Shown here: in pieces, positions 34,514 through 48,853 of the stretch
Position numbering within the stretch: position 1 is the stretch's first letter
Layout: the number at the start of each line of letters is the position of its first letter
Origin: Bombus terrestris
Lineage: Eukaryota > Arthropoda > Insecta > Hymenoptera > Apidae
DNA length: 64,000 bases
Direction: 5' to 3'
Assembly (NCBI RefSeq): GCF_910591885.1
Contig: NW_025963555.1
Span: 62,001-126,000, forward strand
The notes under the pieces: model-generated
Database searches by the model: none
What the model was told of the DNA's origin: nothing
Seen by the model: the letters and a program-made list of their open reading frames with translations, nothing else
Translations under genes and position numbers: made by a program

Positions 34514-37043
34514 TTATGTGAAACTATTCATAAACTGTAAACATTTGTCAGTATGCAATAGGACAAAGACTTCCGGCTCCTCGGGCTGGTGCGAATATTT
34601 CAATGTCCGTATGTGCCAAACCGTTGGTTTTTGACACACCTTTACGCGTATCTCGCTCGCTGCGCTCGCTCGAAAACTATAGCCTAACCTAAAACCAATC
34701 CAAATTGCGTTCATTATTCGATATGGTGGCGACATATTTCGAATTTGCGAACGTGTCGGACCGGTTGTGAGGTTGGACAGGATTTTTACGAGAGAGCGGA
34801 GCGAGCGAGCAACGATCACAATTTCCAAGCTATACATATACCTTAGATTGCCTTCCATATAATTCGTGTTATTACCTAATTTTGTCAGACATTTCGGACA
34901 TCACATTGCACTGTACGATGTGGAAATAGTACCATTTATATGAAACTATTCATAAACTGTAAACATTTGTCAGTAGGCAATAGGATAAAGACTTCCGCCT
35001 CCTCGGGCTGGTGCAAATATTTCAATGTCACCATGTGCCAAACCGTTGGATTGTGACACACCTCTCCGCGTCCCTCGCTCGCCATGCTCGCTCGAAAGCT
35101 GTAGCCTAACCTAAAACCAATCCCTCTTGCGTTAGTCATTCGACATGGAGGCGACTTATTTCAAATTTGCGAACGTGTTGGATCGGTTGTGAGGATGGAC
35201 AGGATTTTTACGAGAGAGCGGAGCGAGCGAGCAACGATCACAATTTCCAAGCTATACATATACCTTATATTGCCTTGCATATAATTCGTGTTATTACCTA
35301 ATTTTGTCAGACATTTCGGACATCACATTGCACTGTACGATGTGGAAATAGTACTACTTATGTGAAACTATTCATAAACCGTAAACATTTGTCAGTAGGC
35401 AATAGGACAAAGACTTCCGTCTCCTCGGGCTGGTGCGAATGTTTCAATGTCCGTATGTGCCAAACCGTTGATTTTGACACACCTTTACGCGTATCTCGCT
35501 CGCTACGCTCGCTCGAAAACCATAGCCTAACCTAAAACCAATCCATCTTGCGTTCATTATTCGATATGGTGGCGACATATTTCAAATTTGGGAACGTATC
35601 GGATCGGATGTGAGGTTGGACTAAATTTTTACGTGCGAGCGGAGCGAGCGAGCAACGGTCACAATTTCCAAGCTATACATATACCTTATATTGCCTTGCA
35701 TATATTTCGTGTTACTACCTTATTTTGTCAGCCATTTCGGACATCACATTGCACTGTAGTATGAGGAAATAGTACTATTTATGTGAAACTATTCATAAAC
35801 TGTAAACACTTGTCAGTAGGCAATAGGATAATGACTTCCGGCTCCTCGGGCTGGTGCGAATATTTCAATGTCTGTATGTGCCAAACCGTTGGTTTGTGAC
35901 ACACCTTTACGCGTGTCTCGCTCGCTGCGCTCGCTCGAAAACTATAGCCTAACCTAAAACCAATCCATCTTGCGTTCATTATTCGATATGGTGGCGACAT
36001 ATTTCGAATTTGCGAACGTGTCGGATCGGTTGTGAGGTTGGACAGGATTTTTACGAGCGAGCGGAGCGAGCGAGCAACGATCACAATTTGCAAGCCATAC
36101 ACATACCTTATATTGCCTTGCATATATTTCGTGTTATTACCTAATTTTGTCAGACATTTCGGACATCACATAGCAATGTACTATGTGGAAATAGTACTAT
36201 TTATATGAAACTATTCATAAACTGTAAACATTTGTCAATAGGCAATAGGACAAAGACTTCCGGCTCCTCGGGATGGTGCGAATATTTCAATGTCCGTATG
36301 TGCCAAACCGTTGATTTTGACACACCTTTACGCGTATCTCGCTCGCTACGCTCGCTCGAAAACCATAGCCTAACCTAAAACCAATCCATCTTGCGTTCAT
36401 TATTCGATATGGTGGCGACATATTTCAAATTTGGGAACGTATCGGATCGGATGTGAGGTTGGACTAAATTTTTACGAGCGAGCGGAGCGAGCGAGCAACA
36501 GTCACAATTTCCAAGCTATACATATACCTTATATTGCCTTGCATATATTTCGTGTTACTACCTTATTTTGTCAGCCATTTCGGACATCACATTGCACTGT
36601 AGTATGAGGAAATAGTACTATTTATGTGAAACTATTCATAAACTGTAAACACTTGTCAGTAGGCAATAGGATAAAGACTTCCGGCTCCTCGGGCTGGTGC
36701 GAATATTTCAATGTCCGTATGTGCCAAACCGTTGGTTTGTGACACACCTTTACGCGTATCTCGCTCGCTGCGCTCGCTCGAAAACTATAGCCTAACCTAA
36801 AACCAATCCATCTTGCGTTCATTATTCGTCATGGTGGCGACATATTTCGAATTTGCGAACGTGTCGGATCGGTTGTGAGGTTGGACAGGATTTTTACGAG
36901 CGAGCGGAGCGAGCGAGCAACGATCACAATTTGCAAGCCATACATCTACCTTATATTGCCTTGCATATATTTCGTGTTGTTACCTAATTTTGTCAGACAT
37001 TTCGGACATCACATTGCACTCTACTATGTGGAAATAGTACTAT
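34514..37043 (+). repeat. Incomplete 12-mer HOR: positions 4-5-9-10-11-12
   Basis: Numbering follows the full 12-mer at 37044. Monomers start at 34514 (4-like), 34936 (5, class C), 35358 (9, 421 bp), 35779 (10), 36201 (11, 421 bp) and 36622 (12-like), so positions 6 to 8 are missing. The unit 36201 carries CGGGATGGTGCG and GCAACAGTCAC, marks shared with 53072. The right part of 36622 carries TTCGTCATGGTGG and CATACATCTACC, shared with 54758. These links of 17-18 kb suggest exchange or shared ancestry with distant copies. Confidence 0.8.
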
Positions 37044-40000
37044 TTATATGAAACTATTCATAAACTGTAAACATTTGTCAGTAGGCAATAGGATAAAGAC
37101 TTCCGGCTCCTCGGGCTGGTGCGAATAATTCAATGTCCGTATGTGCCAAACCGTTGGTTTGTGACACACCTTAACGCGTATCTCGCTCGCTGCGCTCGCT
37201 CGAAAACTATAGCCTAACCTAAAACCAATCCAAATTGCGTTCATTATTCGATATGGTGGCGACATATTTCAAATTTGGGAACGTGTCGGATCGGATGTGA
37301 GGTTGGACTAAATTTTTACGAGCGAGCGGAGCGAGCGAGCAACGATCACAATTTCCAAGCCATACATATACCTTATATTGCCTTGCATATATTTCGTGTT
37401 ACTACCTTATTTTGTCAGCCATTTCGGACATCATATTGCACTGTAGTATGTGGAAATAGTACTATTTATGTGAAACTATTCATAAACTGTAAACATTTGT
37501 CAGTAGGCAATAGGACAAAGACTTCCGGCTCCTCGGGCTGGTGCGAATATTTCAATGTCCGTATGTGCCAAACCGTTGGTTTTTGACACACCTTTACGCG
37601 TATCTCGCTCGCTGCGCTCGCTCGAAAACTATAGCCTAACCTAAAACCAATCCATCTTGCGTTCATTATTCGATATGGTGGCGACATATTTCGAATTTGC
37701 GAACGTATCGGAACGGTTGTGAGGTTGGACTAGATTTTTACGAGCGAGCGGAGCGAGCGAGCAACGATCACAATTTCCAAGCTATACATATACCTTATAT
37801 TGCCTTGCACATAATTCGTGTTATTACCTAATTTTGTCAGACATTTCGGACATCACATTGCACTGTACGATGTGGAAATAGTACTACTTATGTGAAACTA
37901 TTCATAAACCGTAAACATTTGTCAGTAAGCAATAGGACAAAGACTTCCGGCTCCTCGGGCTGGTGCGAATATTTCAATGTCCGTATGTGCCAAACCGTTG
38001 ATTTTGACACATCTTTAAGCGTATCTCGCTCGCTACGCTCGCTCGAAAACCATAGCCTAACCTAAAACCAATCCATCTTGCGTTCATTATTCGATATGGT
38101 GGCGACATATTTCAAATTTGGGAACGTATCGGATTGGATGTGAGGTTGGACTAAATTTTTACGAGCGAGCGGAGCGAGCGAGCAACGGTCACAATTTCCA
38201 AGCTATACATATACCTTATATTGCCTTGCATGTATTTCGTGTTACTACCTTATTTTGTCAGCCATTTCGGACATCACATTGCACTGTAGTATGAGGAAAT
38301 AGTACTATTTATGTGAAACTATTCATAAACTGTAAACAATTGTCAGTAGGCAATAGGATAAAGACTTCCGGCTCCTCGGGCTGGTGCGAATATTTCAATG
38401 TCTGTATGTGCCAAACCGTTGGTTTGTGACACACCTTTACGCGTATCTCGCTCGCTGCGCTCGCTCGAAAACTATAGCCTAACCTAAAACCAATCCAAAT
38501 TGCGTTCATTATTCGATATGGTGGCGACATATTTCGAATTTGCGAACGTGTCGGACCGGTTGTGAGGTTGGACAGGATTTTTACGAGAGAGCGGAGCGAG
38601 CGAGCAACGATCACAATTTCCAAGCTATACATATACCTTAGATTGCCTTCCATATAATTCGTGTTATTACCTAATTTTGTCAGACATTTCGGACATCACA
38701 TTGCACTGTACGATGTGGAAATAGTACCATTTATATGAAACTATTCATAAACTGTAAACATTTGTCAGTAGGCAATAGGATAAAGACTTCCGCCTCCTCG
38801 GGCTGGTGCAAATATTTCAATGTCACCATGTGCCAAACCGTTGGATTGTGACACACCTCTCCGCGTCCCTCGCTCGCCATGCTCGCTCGAAAGCTGTAGC
38901 CTAACCTAAAACCAATCCCTCTTGCGTTAGTCATTCGACATGGAGGCGACTTATTTCAAATTTGCGAACGTGTTGGATCGGTTGTGAGGTTGGACAGGAT
39001 TTTTACGAGAGAGCGGAGCGAGCGAGCAACGATCACAATTTCCAAGCTATACATATACCTTATATTGCCTTGCATATAATTCGTGTCATTACCTAATTTT
39101 GTCAGACATTTCGAACATCACATTGCACTGTACAATGTGGAAATAGTACTATTTATGTGAAACTATTCATAAACCGTAAACATTTGTCAGTAGGCAATAG
39201 GACAAAGACTTCCGGCTCCTCGGGCTGGTGCGAATATTTCAATGTCCGTATGTGCCAAACCGTTGGTTTGTGACACACCTTTACGCGTATCTGGCTCGCC
39301 GCGCTCGCTCGAAAATTATAGCCTAACTTAAAACCAATCCATCTTGCGTTCATTATTCGAGATGGTGGCGACATATTTCGAATTTGCGAACGTGTCGGAT
39401 CGGTTGTTAGGTTGGACAGGATTTCTACGTGCGAGCGGAGCGAGCGAGCAACGATCACAATTTCCAAGCCATACACATACCTTATATTGCCTTGCATATA
39501 TTTCGTGTTATTACCTAATTTTGTCAGACATTTCGGACATCACATTGCACTGTACTATGTGGAAATAGGACTATTTATATGAAACTATTCATAAACTGTA
39601 AACATTTGTCAGTAGGCAATAGGATAAAGACTTCCGGCTCCTCGGGCTGGTGCGAATAATTCAATGTCCGTATGTGCCAAACCGTTGGTTTTTGACACAC
39701 CTTTACGCGTGTCTCGCTCGCTGCGCTCGCTCGAAAACTATAGCCTAACCTAAAACCAATCCAAATTGCGTTCATTATTCGATATGGTGGCGACATATTT
39801 CAAATTTGGGAACGTGTCGGATCGGATGTGAGGTTGGACTAAATTTTTACGAGCGAGCGGAGCGAGCGAGCAACGATCACAATTTCCAAGCTATACATAT
39901 ACCTTATATTGCCTTGCATATATTTCGTGTTACTACCTTATTTTGTCAGTCATTTCGGACATCACATTGCACTGTAGTATGTGGAAATAGTACTATTTAG

Positions 40001-42104
40001 GTGAATCTATTCATAAACTGTAAACATTTGTCAGTAGGCAATAGGACAAAGACTTCCGGCTCCTCGGGCTGGTGCGAATATTTCAATGTCCGTATGTGCC
40101 AAACCGTTGGTTCGTGACACACCTTTACGCGTATCTCGCTCGCTGCGCTCGCTCGAAAACTATAGCCTAACCTAAAACCAATCCATCTTGCGTTCATTAT
40201 TCGACATGGTGGCGACATATTTCGAATTTGCGAACGTGTCGGATCGGTTGTGAGGTTGGACAGGATTTTTACGAGCGAGCGGAGCGAGCGTGCAACGATC
40301 ACAATTCGCAAGCCATACACATACCTTATATTGCCTTGCATATATTTCGTGTTATTACCTAATTTTGTCAGACATTTCGGACATCACATTGCACTCTACA
40401 ATGTGGAAATAGTACTATTTATGTGAAACTATTCATAAACCGTAAACATTTGTCAGTAGGCAATAGGACAAAGACTTCCGGCTCCTCGGGCTGGTGCGAA
40501 TATTTCAATGTCCGTATGTGCCAAACCGTTGATTTTGACACACCTTTACGCGTATCTCGCTCGCTACGCTCGCTCGAAAACCATAGCCTAACCTAAAACC
40601 AATCCATCTTGCGTTCATTATTCGATATGGTGGCGACATATTTCAAATTTGGGAACGTATCGCATCGGATGTGAGGTTGGACTAAATTTTTACGAGCGAG
40701 CGGAGCGAGCGAGCAACGGTCACAATTTCCAAACTATACATATACCTTATATTGCCTTGCATATATTTCGTGTTACTACCTTATTTTGTCAGCCATTTCG
40801 GACATCACATTGCACTGTAGTATGAGGAAATAGTACTATTTATGTGAAACTATTCATAAACTGTAAACACTTGTCAGTAGGCAATAGGATAAAGACTTCC
40901 GGCTCCTCGGGCTGGTGCGAATATTTCAATGTCTGTATGTGCAAAACCGTTGGTTTGTGACACACCTTTACGCGTGTCTCGCTCGCTGCGCTCGCTCGAA
41001 AACTATAGCCTAACCTAAAACCAATCCATCTTGCGTTCATTATTCGACATGGTGGCGACATATTTCGAATTTGCAAACGTGTCGGATCGGTTGTGAGGTT
41101 GGACAGGATTTTTACGAGCGAGCGGAGCGAGCGAGCAACGATCACAATTTGCAAGCCATACATATACCTTATATTGCCTTGCATATATTTCGTGTTATTA
41201 CCTAATTTTGTCAGACATTTCGGACATCACATTGCACTGTACTATGTGGAAATAGTACTATTTATATGAAACTATTCATAAACTGTAAACATTTGTCAAT
41301 AGGCAATAGGACAAAGACTTCCGGCTCCTCGGGCCGGTGCGAATATTTCAATGTCCGTATGTGCCAAACCGTTGATTTTGACACACCTTTACGCGTATCT
41401 CGCTCGCTACGCTCGCTCGAAAACCATAGCCTAACCTAAAACCAATCCATCTTGCGTTCATTATTCGATATGGTGGCGACATATTTCAAATTTGGGAACG
41501 TATCGGATCGGATGTGAGGTTGGACTAAATTTTTACGAGCGAGCGGAGCGAGCGAGCAACGGTCACAATTTCCAAGCTATACATATACCTTATATTGCCT
41601 TGCATATATTTCGTGTTACTACCTTATTTTGTCAGCCATTTCGGACATCACATTGCACTGTAGTATGAGGAAATAGTACTATTTATGTGAAACTATTCAT
41701 AAACTGTAAACACTTGTCAGTAGGCAATAGGATAAAGACTTCCGGCTCCTCGGGCTGGTGCGAATATTTCAATGTCCGTATGTGCCAAACCGTTGGTTTG
41801 TGACACACCTTTACGCGTGTCTCGCTCGCTGCGCTCGCTCGAAAACTATAGCCTAACCTAAAACCAATCCATCTTGCGTTCATTATTCGACATGGTGGCG
41901 ACATATTTCGAATTTGCGAACGTGTCGGATCGGTTGTGAGGTTGGACAGGATTTTTACGAGCGAGCGGAGCGAGCGAGCAACGATCACAATTTGCAAGCC
42001 ATACACATACCTTATATTGCCTTGCATATATTTCGTGTTATTACCTAATTTTGTCAGACATTTCGGACATCACATTGCACTCTACTATGTGGAAATAGTA
42101 CTAT
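37044..42104 (+). repeat. 12-mer HOR, copy A (5,061 bp)
   Basis: Positions 1 to 12 start at 37044, 37466, 37888, 38309, 38731, 39153, 39575, 39997, 40419, 40840, 41262 and 41683; positions 3, 9 and 11 are 421 bp. Marks are CATCATATTGCAC (end of 1), CGGAACGG with GGACTAGA (2), CACATCTTTAAGCG and CAGTAAGCAATAGG (3), AACAATTGTCAG and CGGACCGG (4), class C (5), CTGGCTCGCCGCG (6), AATAGGACTATTTATATG (7), TTTAGGTGAATC and GCGTGCAACG (8), CGCATCGG (9), GTGCAAAACC (10), TGTCAATAGG and CGGGCCGG (11). Position 2 is the type f of the 5-mer region, so the two HOR systems share ancestry. Confidence 0.94.
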
Positions 42105-45100
42105 TTATATGAAACTATTCATAAACTGTAAACATTTGTCAGTAGGCAATAGGATAAAGACTTCCGGCTCCTCGGGCTGGTGCGAATAATTCAATGTCCG
42201 TATGTGCCAAACCGTTGGTTTGTGACACACCTTAACGCGTATCTCGCTCGCTGCGCTCGCTCGAAAACTATAGCCTAACCTAAAACCAATCCAAATTGCG
42301 TTCATTATTCGATATGGTGGCGACATATTTCAAATTTGGGAACGTGTCGGATCGGATGTGAGGTTGGACTAAATTTTTACGAGCGAGCGGAGCGAGCGAG
42401 CAACGATCACAATTTCCAAGCCATACATATACCTTATATTGCCTTGCATATATTTCGTGTTACTACCTTATTTTGTCAGCCATTTCGGACATCATATTGC
42501 ACTGTAGTATGTGGAAATAGTACTATTTATGTGAAACTATTCATAAACTGTAAACATTTGTCAGTAGGCAATAGGACAAAGACTTCCGGCTCCTCGGGCT
42601 GGTGCGAATATTTCAATGTCCGTATGTGCCAAACCGTTGGTTTGTGACACACCTTTACGCGTATCTCGCTCGCTGCGCTCGCTCGAAAACTATAGCCTAA
42701 CCTAAAACCAATCCATCTTGCGTTCATTATTCGATATGGTGGCGACATATTTCGAATTTGCGAACGTATCGGAACGGTTGTGAGGTTGGACTAGATTTTT
42801 ACGAGCGAGCGGAGCGAGCGAGCAACGATCACAATTTCCAAGCTATACATATACCTTATATTGCCTTGCACATAATTCGTGTTATTACCTAATTTTGTCA
42901 GACATTTCGGACATCACATTGCACTGTACGATGTGGAAATAGTACTACTTATGTGAAACTATTCATAAACCGTAAACATTTGTCAGTAAGCAATAGGACA
43001 AAGACTTCCGGCTCCTCGGGCTGGTGCGAATATTTCAATGTCCGTATGTGCCAAACCGTTGATTTTGACACATCTTTAAGCGTATCTCGCTCGCTACGCT
43101 CGCTCGAAAACCATAGCCTAACCTAAAACCAATCCATCTTGCGTTCATTATTCGATATGGTGGCGACATATTTCAAATTTGGGAACGTATCGGATTGGAT
43201 GTGAGGTTGGACTAAATTTTTACGAGCGAGCGGAGCGAGCGAGCAACGGTCACAATTTCCAAGCTATACATATACCTTATATTGCCTTGCATGTATTTCG
43301 TGTTACTACCTTATTTTGTCAGCCATTTCGGACATCACATTGCACTGTAGTATGAGGAAATAGTACTATTTATGTGAAACTATTCATAAACTGTAAACAA
43401 TTGTCAGTAGGCAATAGGATAAAGACTTCCGGCTCCTCGGGCTGGTGCGAATATTTCAATGTCTGTATGTGCCAAACCGTTGGTTTGTGACACACCTTTA
43501 CGCGTATCTCGCTCGCTGCGCTCGCTCGAAAACTATAGCCTAACCTAAAACCAATCCAAATTGCGTTCATTATTCGATATGGTGGCGACATATTTCGAAT
43601 TTGCGAACGTGTCGGACCGGTTGTGAGGTTGGACAGGATTTTTACGAGAGAGCGGAGCGAGCGAGCAACGATCACAATTTCCAAGCTATACATATACCTT
43701 AGATTGCCTTCCATATAATTCGTGTTGTTACCTAATTTTGTCAGACATTTCGGACATCACATTGCACTGTACTGTGTGGAAATAGTACCATTTATATGAA
43801 ACTATTCATAAACTGTAAACATTTGTCAGTAGGCAGTAGGATAAAGACTTCCGCCTCCTCGGGCTGGTGCAAATATTTCAATGTCCCCATGTGCCAAACC
43901 GTTGGATTGTGACACACCTCTCCGCGTCCCTCGCTCGCCATGCTCGCTCGAAAGCTGTAGCCTAACCTAAAACCAATCCCTCTTGCGTTAGTCATTCGAC
44001 ATGGAGGCGACTTATTTCAAATTTGCGAACGTGTTGGATCGGTTGTGAGGTTGGACAGGATTTTTACGAGAGAGCGGAGCGAGCGAGCAACGATCACAAT
44101 TTCCAAGCTATACATATACCTTATATTGCCTTGCATATAATTCGTGTCATTACCTAATTTTGTCAGACATTTCGAACATCACATTGCACTGTACAATGTG
44201 GAAATGGTACTATTTATGTGAAACTATTCACAAACCGTAAACATTTGTCAGTAGGCAATAGGACAAAGACTTCCGGCTCCTCGGGCTGGTGCGAATATTT
44301 CAATGTCCGTATGTGCCAAACCGTTGGTTAGTGACACACCTTTACGCGTATCTGGCTCGCCGCGCTCGCTCGAAAATTATAGCCTAACTTAAAACCAATC
44401 CATCTTGCGTTCATTATTCGAGATGGTGGCGACATATTTCGAATTTGCGAACGTGTCGGATCGGTTGTTAGGTTGGACAGGATTTCTACGTGCGAGCGGA
44501 GCGAGCGAGCAACGATCACAATTTCCAAGCTATACATATACCTGTTATTGCCTTGCATATATTTCGTGTTATTACCTAATTTTGTCAGACATTTCGGACA
44601 TCACATTGCACTGTACTATGTGGAAATAGGACTATTTATATGAAACTATTCATAAACTGTAAACATTTGTCAGTAGGCAATAGGATAAAGACTTCCGGCT
44701 CCTCGGGCTGGTGCGAATAATTCAATGTCCGTATGTGCCAAACCGTTGGTTTTTGACACACCTTTACGCGTGTCTCGCTCGCTGCGCTCGCTCGAAAACT
44801 ATAGCCTAACCTAAAACCAATCCAAATTGCGTTCATTATTCGATATGGTGGCGACATATTTCAAATTTGGGAACGTGTCGGATCGGTTGTGAGGTTGGAC
44901 TAAATTTTTACGAGCGAGCGGAGCGAGCGAGCAACGATCACAATTTCCAAGCTATACATATACCTTATATTGCCTTGCATATATTTCGTGTTACTACCTT
45001 ATTTTGTCAGTCATTTCGGACATCACATTGCACTGTAGTATGTGGAAATAGTACTATTTAGGTGAATCTATTCATAAACTGTAAACATTTGTCAGTAGGC

Positions 45101-48100
45101 AATAGGACAAAGACTTCCGGCTCCTCGGGCTGGTGCGAATATTTCAATGTCCGTATGTGCCAAACCGTTGGTTTTTGACACACCTTTACGAGTATCTCGC
45201 TCGCTGCGCTCGCTCGAAAACTATAGCCTAACCTAAAACCAATCCATCTTGCGTTCATTATTCGATATGGTGGCGACATATTTCGAATTTGCGAACGTGT
45301 CGGACCGGTTGTGAGGTTGGACAGGATTTTTACGAGAGAGCGGAGCGAGCGAGCAACGATCACAATTTCCAAGCTATACATATACCTTAGATTGCCTTCC
45401 ATATAATTCGTGTTATTACCTAATTTTGTCAGACATTTCGGACATCACATTGCACTGTACGATGTGGAAATAGTACCATTTATATGAAACTATTCATAAA
45501 CTGTAAACATTTGTCAGTAGGCAATAGGATAAAGACTTCCGCCTCCTCGGGCTGGTGCAAATATTTCAATGTCACCATGTGCCAAACCGTTGGATTGTGA
45601 CACACCTCTCCGCGTCCCTCGCTCGCCATGCTCGCTCGAAAGCTGTAGCCTAACCTAAAACCAATCCCTCTTGCGTTAGTCATTCGACATGGAGGCGACT
45701 TATTTCAAATTTGCGAACGTGTTGGATCGGTTGTGAGGTTGGACAGGATTTTTACGAGAGAGCGGAGCGAGCGAGCAACGATCACAATTTCCAAGCTATA
45801 CATATACCTTATATTGCCTTGCATATAATTCGTGTCATTACCTAATTTTGTCAGACATTTCGAACATCACATTGCACTGTACAATGTGGAAATAGTACTA
45901 TTTATGTGAAACTATTCATAAACCGTAAACATTTGTCAGTAGGCAATAGGACAAAGACTTCCGGCTCCTCGGGCTGGTGCGAATATTTCAATGTCCGTAT
46001 GTGCCAAACCGTTGGTTTGTGACACACCTTTACGCGTATCTGGCTCGCCGCGCTCGCTCGAAAATTATAGCCTAACTTAAAACCAATCCATCTTGCGTTC
46101 ATTATTCGATATGGTGGCGACATATTTCGAATTTGCGAACGTGTCGGATCGGTTGTGAGGTTGGACAGGATTTCTACGAGCGAGCGGAGCGAGCGAGCAA
46201 CGATCACAATTTGCAAGCCATACATATACCTTATATTGCCTTGCATATATTTCGTGTTATTACCTAATTTTGTCAGACATTTCGGACATCACATTGCACT
46301 GTACTATGTGGAAATAGGACTATTTATATGAAACTATTCATAAACTGTAAACATTTGTCAGTAGGCAATAGGATAAAGACTTCCGGCTCCTCGGGCTGGT
46401 GCGAATAATTCAATGTCCGTATGTGCCAAACCGTTGGTTTTTGACACACCTTTACGCGTGTCTCGCTCGCTGCGCTCGCTCGAAAACTATAGCCTAACCT
46501 AAAACCAATCCAAATTGCGTTCATTATTCGATATGGTGGCGACATATTTCAAATTTGGGAACGTGTCGGATCGGATGTGAGGTTGGACTAAATTTTTACG
46601 AGCGAGCGGAGCGAGCGAGCAACGATCACAATTTCCAAGCTATACATATACCTTATATTGCCTTGCATATATTTCGTGTTACTACCTTATTTTGTCAGTC
46701 ATTTCGGACATCACATTGCACTGTAGTATGTGGAAATAGTACTATTTAGGTGAATCTATTCATAAACTGTAAACATTTGTCAGTAGGCAATAGGACAAAG
46801 ACTTCCGGCTCCTCGGGCTGGTGCGAATATTTCAATGTCCGTATGTGCCAAACCGTTGGTTTGTGACACACCTTTACGCGTATCTCGCTCGCTGCGCTCG
46901 CTCGAAAACTATAGCCTAACCTAAAACCAATCCATCTTGCGTTCATTATTCGACATGGTGGCGACATATTTCGAATTTGCGAACGTGTCGGATCGGTTGT
47001 GAGGTTGGACAGGATTTTTACGAGCGAGCGGAGCGAGCGTGCAACGATCACAATTCGCAAGCCATACACATACCTTATATTGCCTTGCATATATTTCGTG
47101 TTATTACCTAATTTTGTCAGACATTTCGGACATCACATTGCACTGTACTATGTGGAAATAGTACTATTTATGTGAAACTATTCATAAACCGTAAACATTT
47201 GTCAGTAGGCAATAGGACAAAGACTTCCGTCTCCTCGGGCTGGTGCGAATATTTCAATGTCCGTATGTGCCAAACCGTTGATTTTGACACACCTTTACGC
47301 GTATCTCGCTCGCTACGCTCGCTCGAAAACCATAGCCTAACCTAAAACCAATCCATCTTGCGTTCATTATTCGATATGGTGGCGACATATTTCAAATTTG
47401 GGAACGTATCGCATCGGATGTGAGGTTGGACTAAATTTTTACGAGCGAGCGGAGCGAGCGAGCAACGGTCACAATTTCCAAACTATACATATACCTTATA
47501 TTGCCTTGCATATATTTCGTGTTACTACCTTATTTTGTCAGCCATTTCGGACATCACATTGCACTGTAGTATGAGGAAATAGTACTATTTATGTGAAACT
47601 ATTCATAAACTGTAAACACTTGTCAGTAGGCAATAGGATAAAGACTTCCGGCTCCTCGGGCTGGTGCGAATATTTCAATGTCTGTATGTGCAAAACCGTT
47701 GGTTTGTGACACACCTTTACGCGTGTCTCGCTCGCTGCGCTCGCTCGAAAACTATAGCCTAACCTAAAACCAATCCATCTTGCGTTCATTATTCGACATG
47801 GTGGCGACATATTTCGAATTTGCGAACGTGTCGGATCGGTTGTGAGGTTGGACAGGATTTTTACGAGCGAGCGGAGCGAGCGAGCAACGATCACAATTTG
47901 CAAGCCATACACATACCTTATATTGCCTTGCATATATTTCGTGTTATTACCTAATTTTGTCAGACATTTCGGACATCACATTGCACTGTACTATGTGGAA
48001 ATAGTACTATTTATATGAAACTATTCATAAACTGTAAACATTTGTCAATAGGCAATAGGACAAAGACTTCCGGCTCCTCGGGCCGGTGCGAATATTTCAA

Positions 48101-48853
48101 TGTCCGTATGTGCCAAACCGTTGATTTTGACACACCTTTACGCGTATCTCGCTCGCTACGCTCGCTCGAAAACCATAGCCTAACCTAAAACCAATCCATC
48201 TTGCGTTCATTATTCGATATGGTGGCGACATATTTCAAATTTGGGAACGTATCGGATCGGATGTGAGGTTGGACTAAATTTTTACGAGCGAGCGGAGCGA
48301 GCGAGCAACGGTCACAATTTCCAAGCTATACATATACCTTATATTGCCTTGCATATATTTCGTGTTACTACCTTATTTTGTCAGCCATTTCGGACATCAC
48401 ATTGCACTGTAGTATGAGGAAATAGTACTATTTATGTGAAACTATTCATAAACTGTAAACACTTGTCAGTAGGCAATAGGATAAAGACTTCCGGCTCCTC
48501 GGGCTGGTGCGAATATTTCAATGTCCGTATGTGCCAAACCGTTGGTTTGTGACACACCTTTACGCGTGTCTCGCTCGCTGCGCTCGCTCGAAAACTATAG
48601 CCTAACCTAAAACCAATCCATCTTGCGTTCATTATTCGACATGGTGGCGACATATTTCGAATTTGCGAACGTGTCGGATCGGTTGTGAGGTTGGACAGGA
48701 TTTTTACGAGCGAGCGGAGCGAGCGAGCAACGATCACAATTTGCAAGCCATACACATACCTTATATTGCCTTGCATATATTTCGTGTTATTACCTAATTT
48801 TGTCAGACATTTCGGACATCACATTGCACTCTACTATGTGGAAATAGTACTAT
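42105..48853 (+). repeat. 16-monomer variant of the 12-mer HOR, copy B (6,749 bp)
   Basis: Monomers run 1-2-3-4-5-6-7-(8/4)-5-6-7-8-9-10-11-12, with starts 42105, 42527, 42949, 43370, 43792, 44214, 44636, 45058, 45480, 45902, 46324, 46746, 47168, 47589, 48011 and 48432. The extra 1,688 bp are exactly four monomers. The first position 6 (44214) shares CGAGATGGTGG and GTTGTTAGG with copy A, while the second (45902) shares CGATATGGTGG and GTTGTGAGG with copy C. The copy thus looks built from two different parental HORs. Private changes cluster at about 43725-44235, for example GTCCCCATGTG and GAAATGGTAC. Confidence 0.94.
45058..45479 (+). repeat. Hybrid monomer 8/4, junction of unequal exchange
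   Basis: The left part is position 8, entered through TTTAGGTGAATC and reading CCATCTTGCG. The right part is position 4, with CGATATGG, CGGACCGG, GAGAGAGCGG, CTTAGATTGCC and TTCCATATAATTCG. The last position-8 base is at 45248 and the first position-4 base at 45266, placing the switch at 45249-45265, in the interval between the inverted-repeat arms. GTTTTTGACACACC and TTTACGAGTATC are private to it or came from an unsampled parent. It is followed by position 5, as expected if the strand continued from a position 4. Confidence 0.92.
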
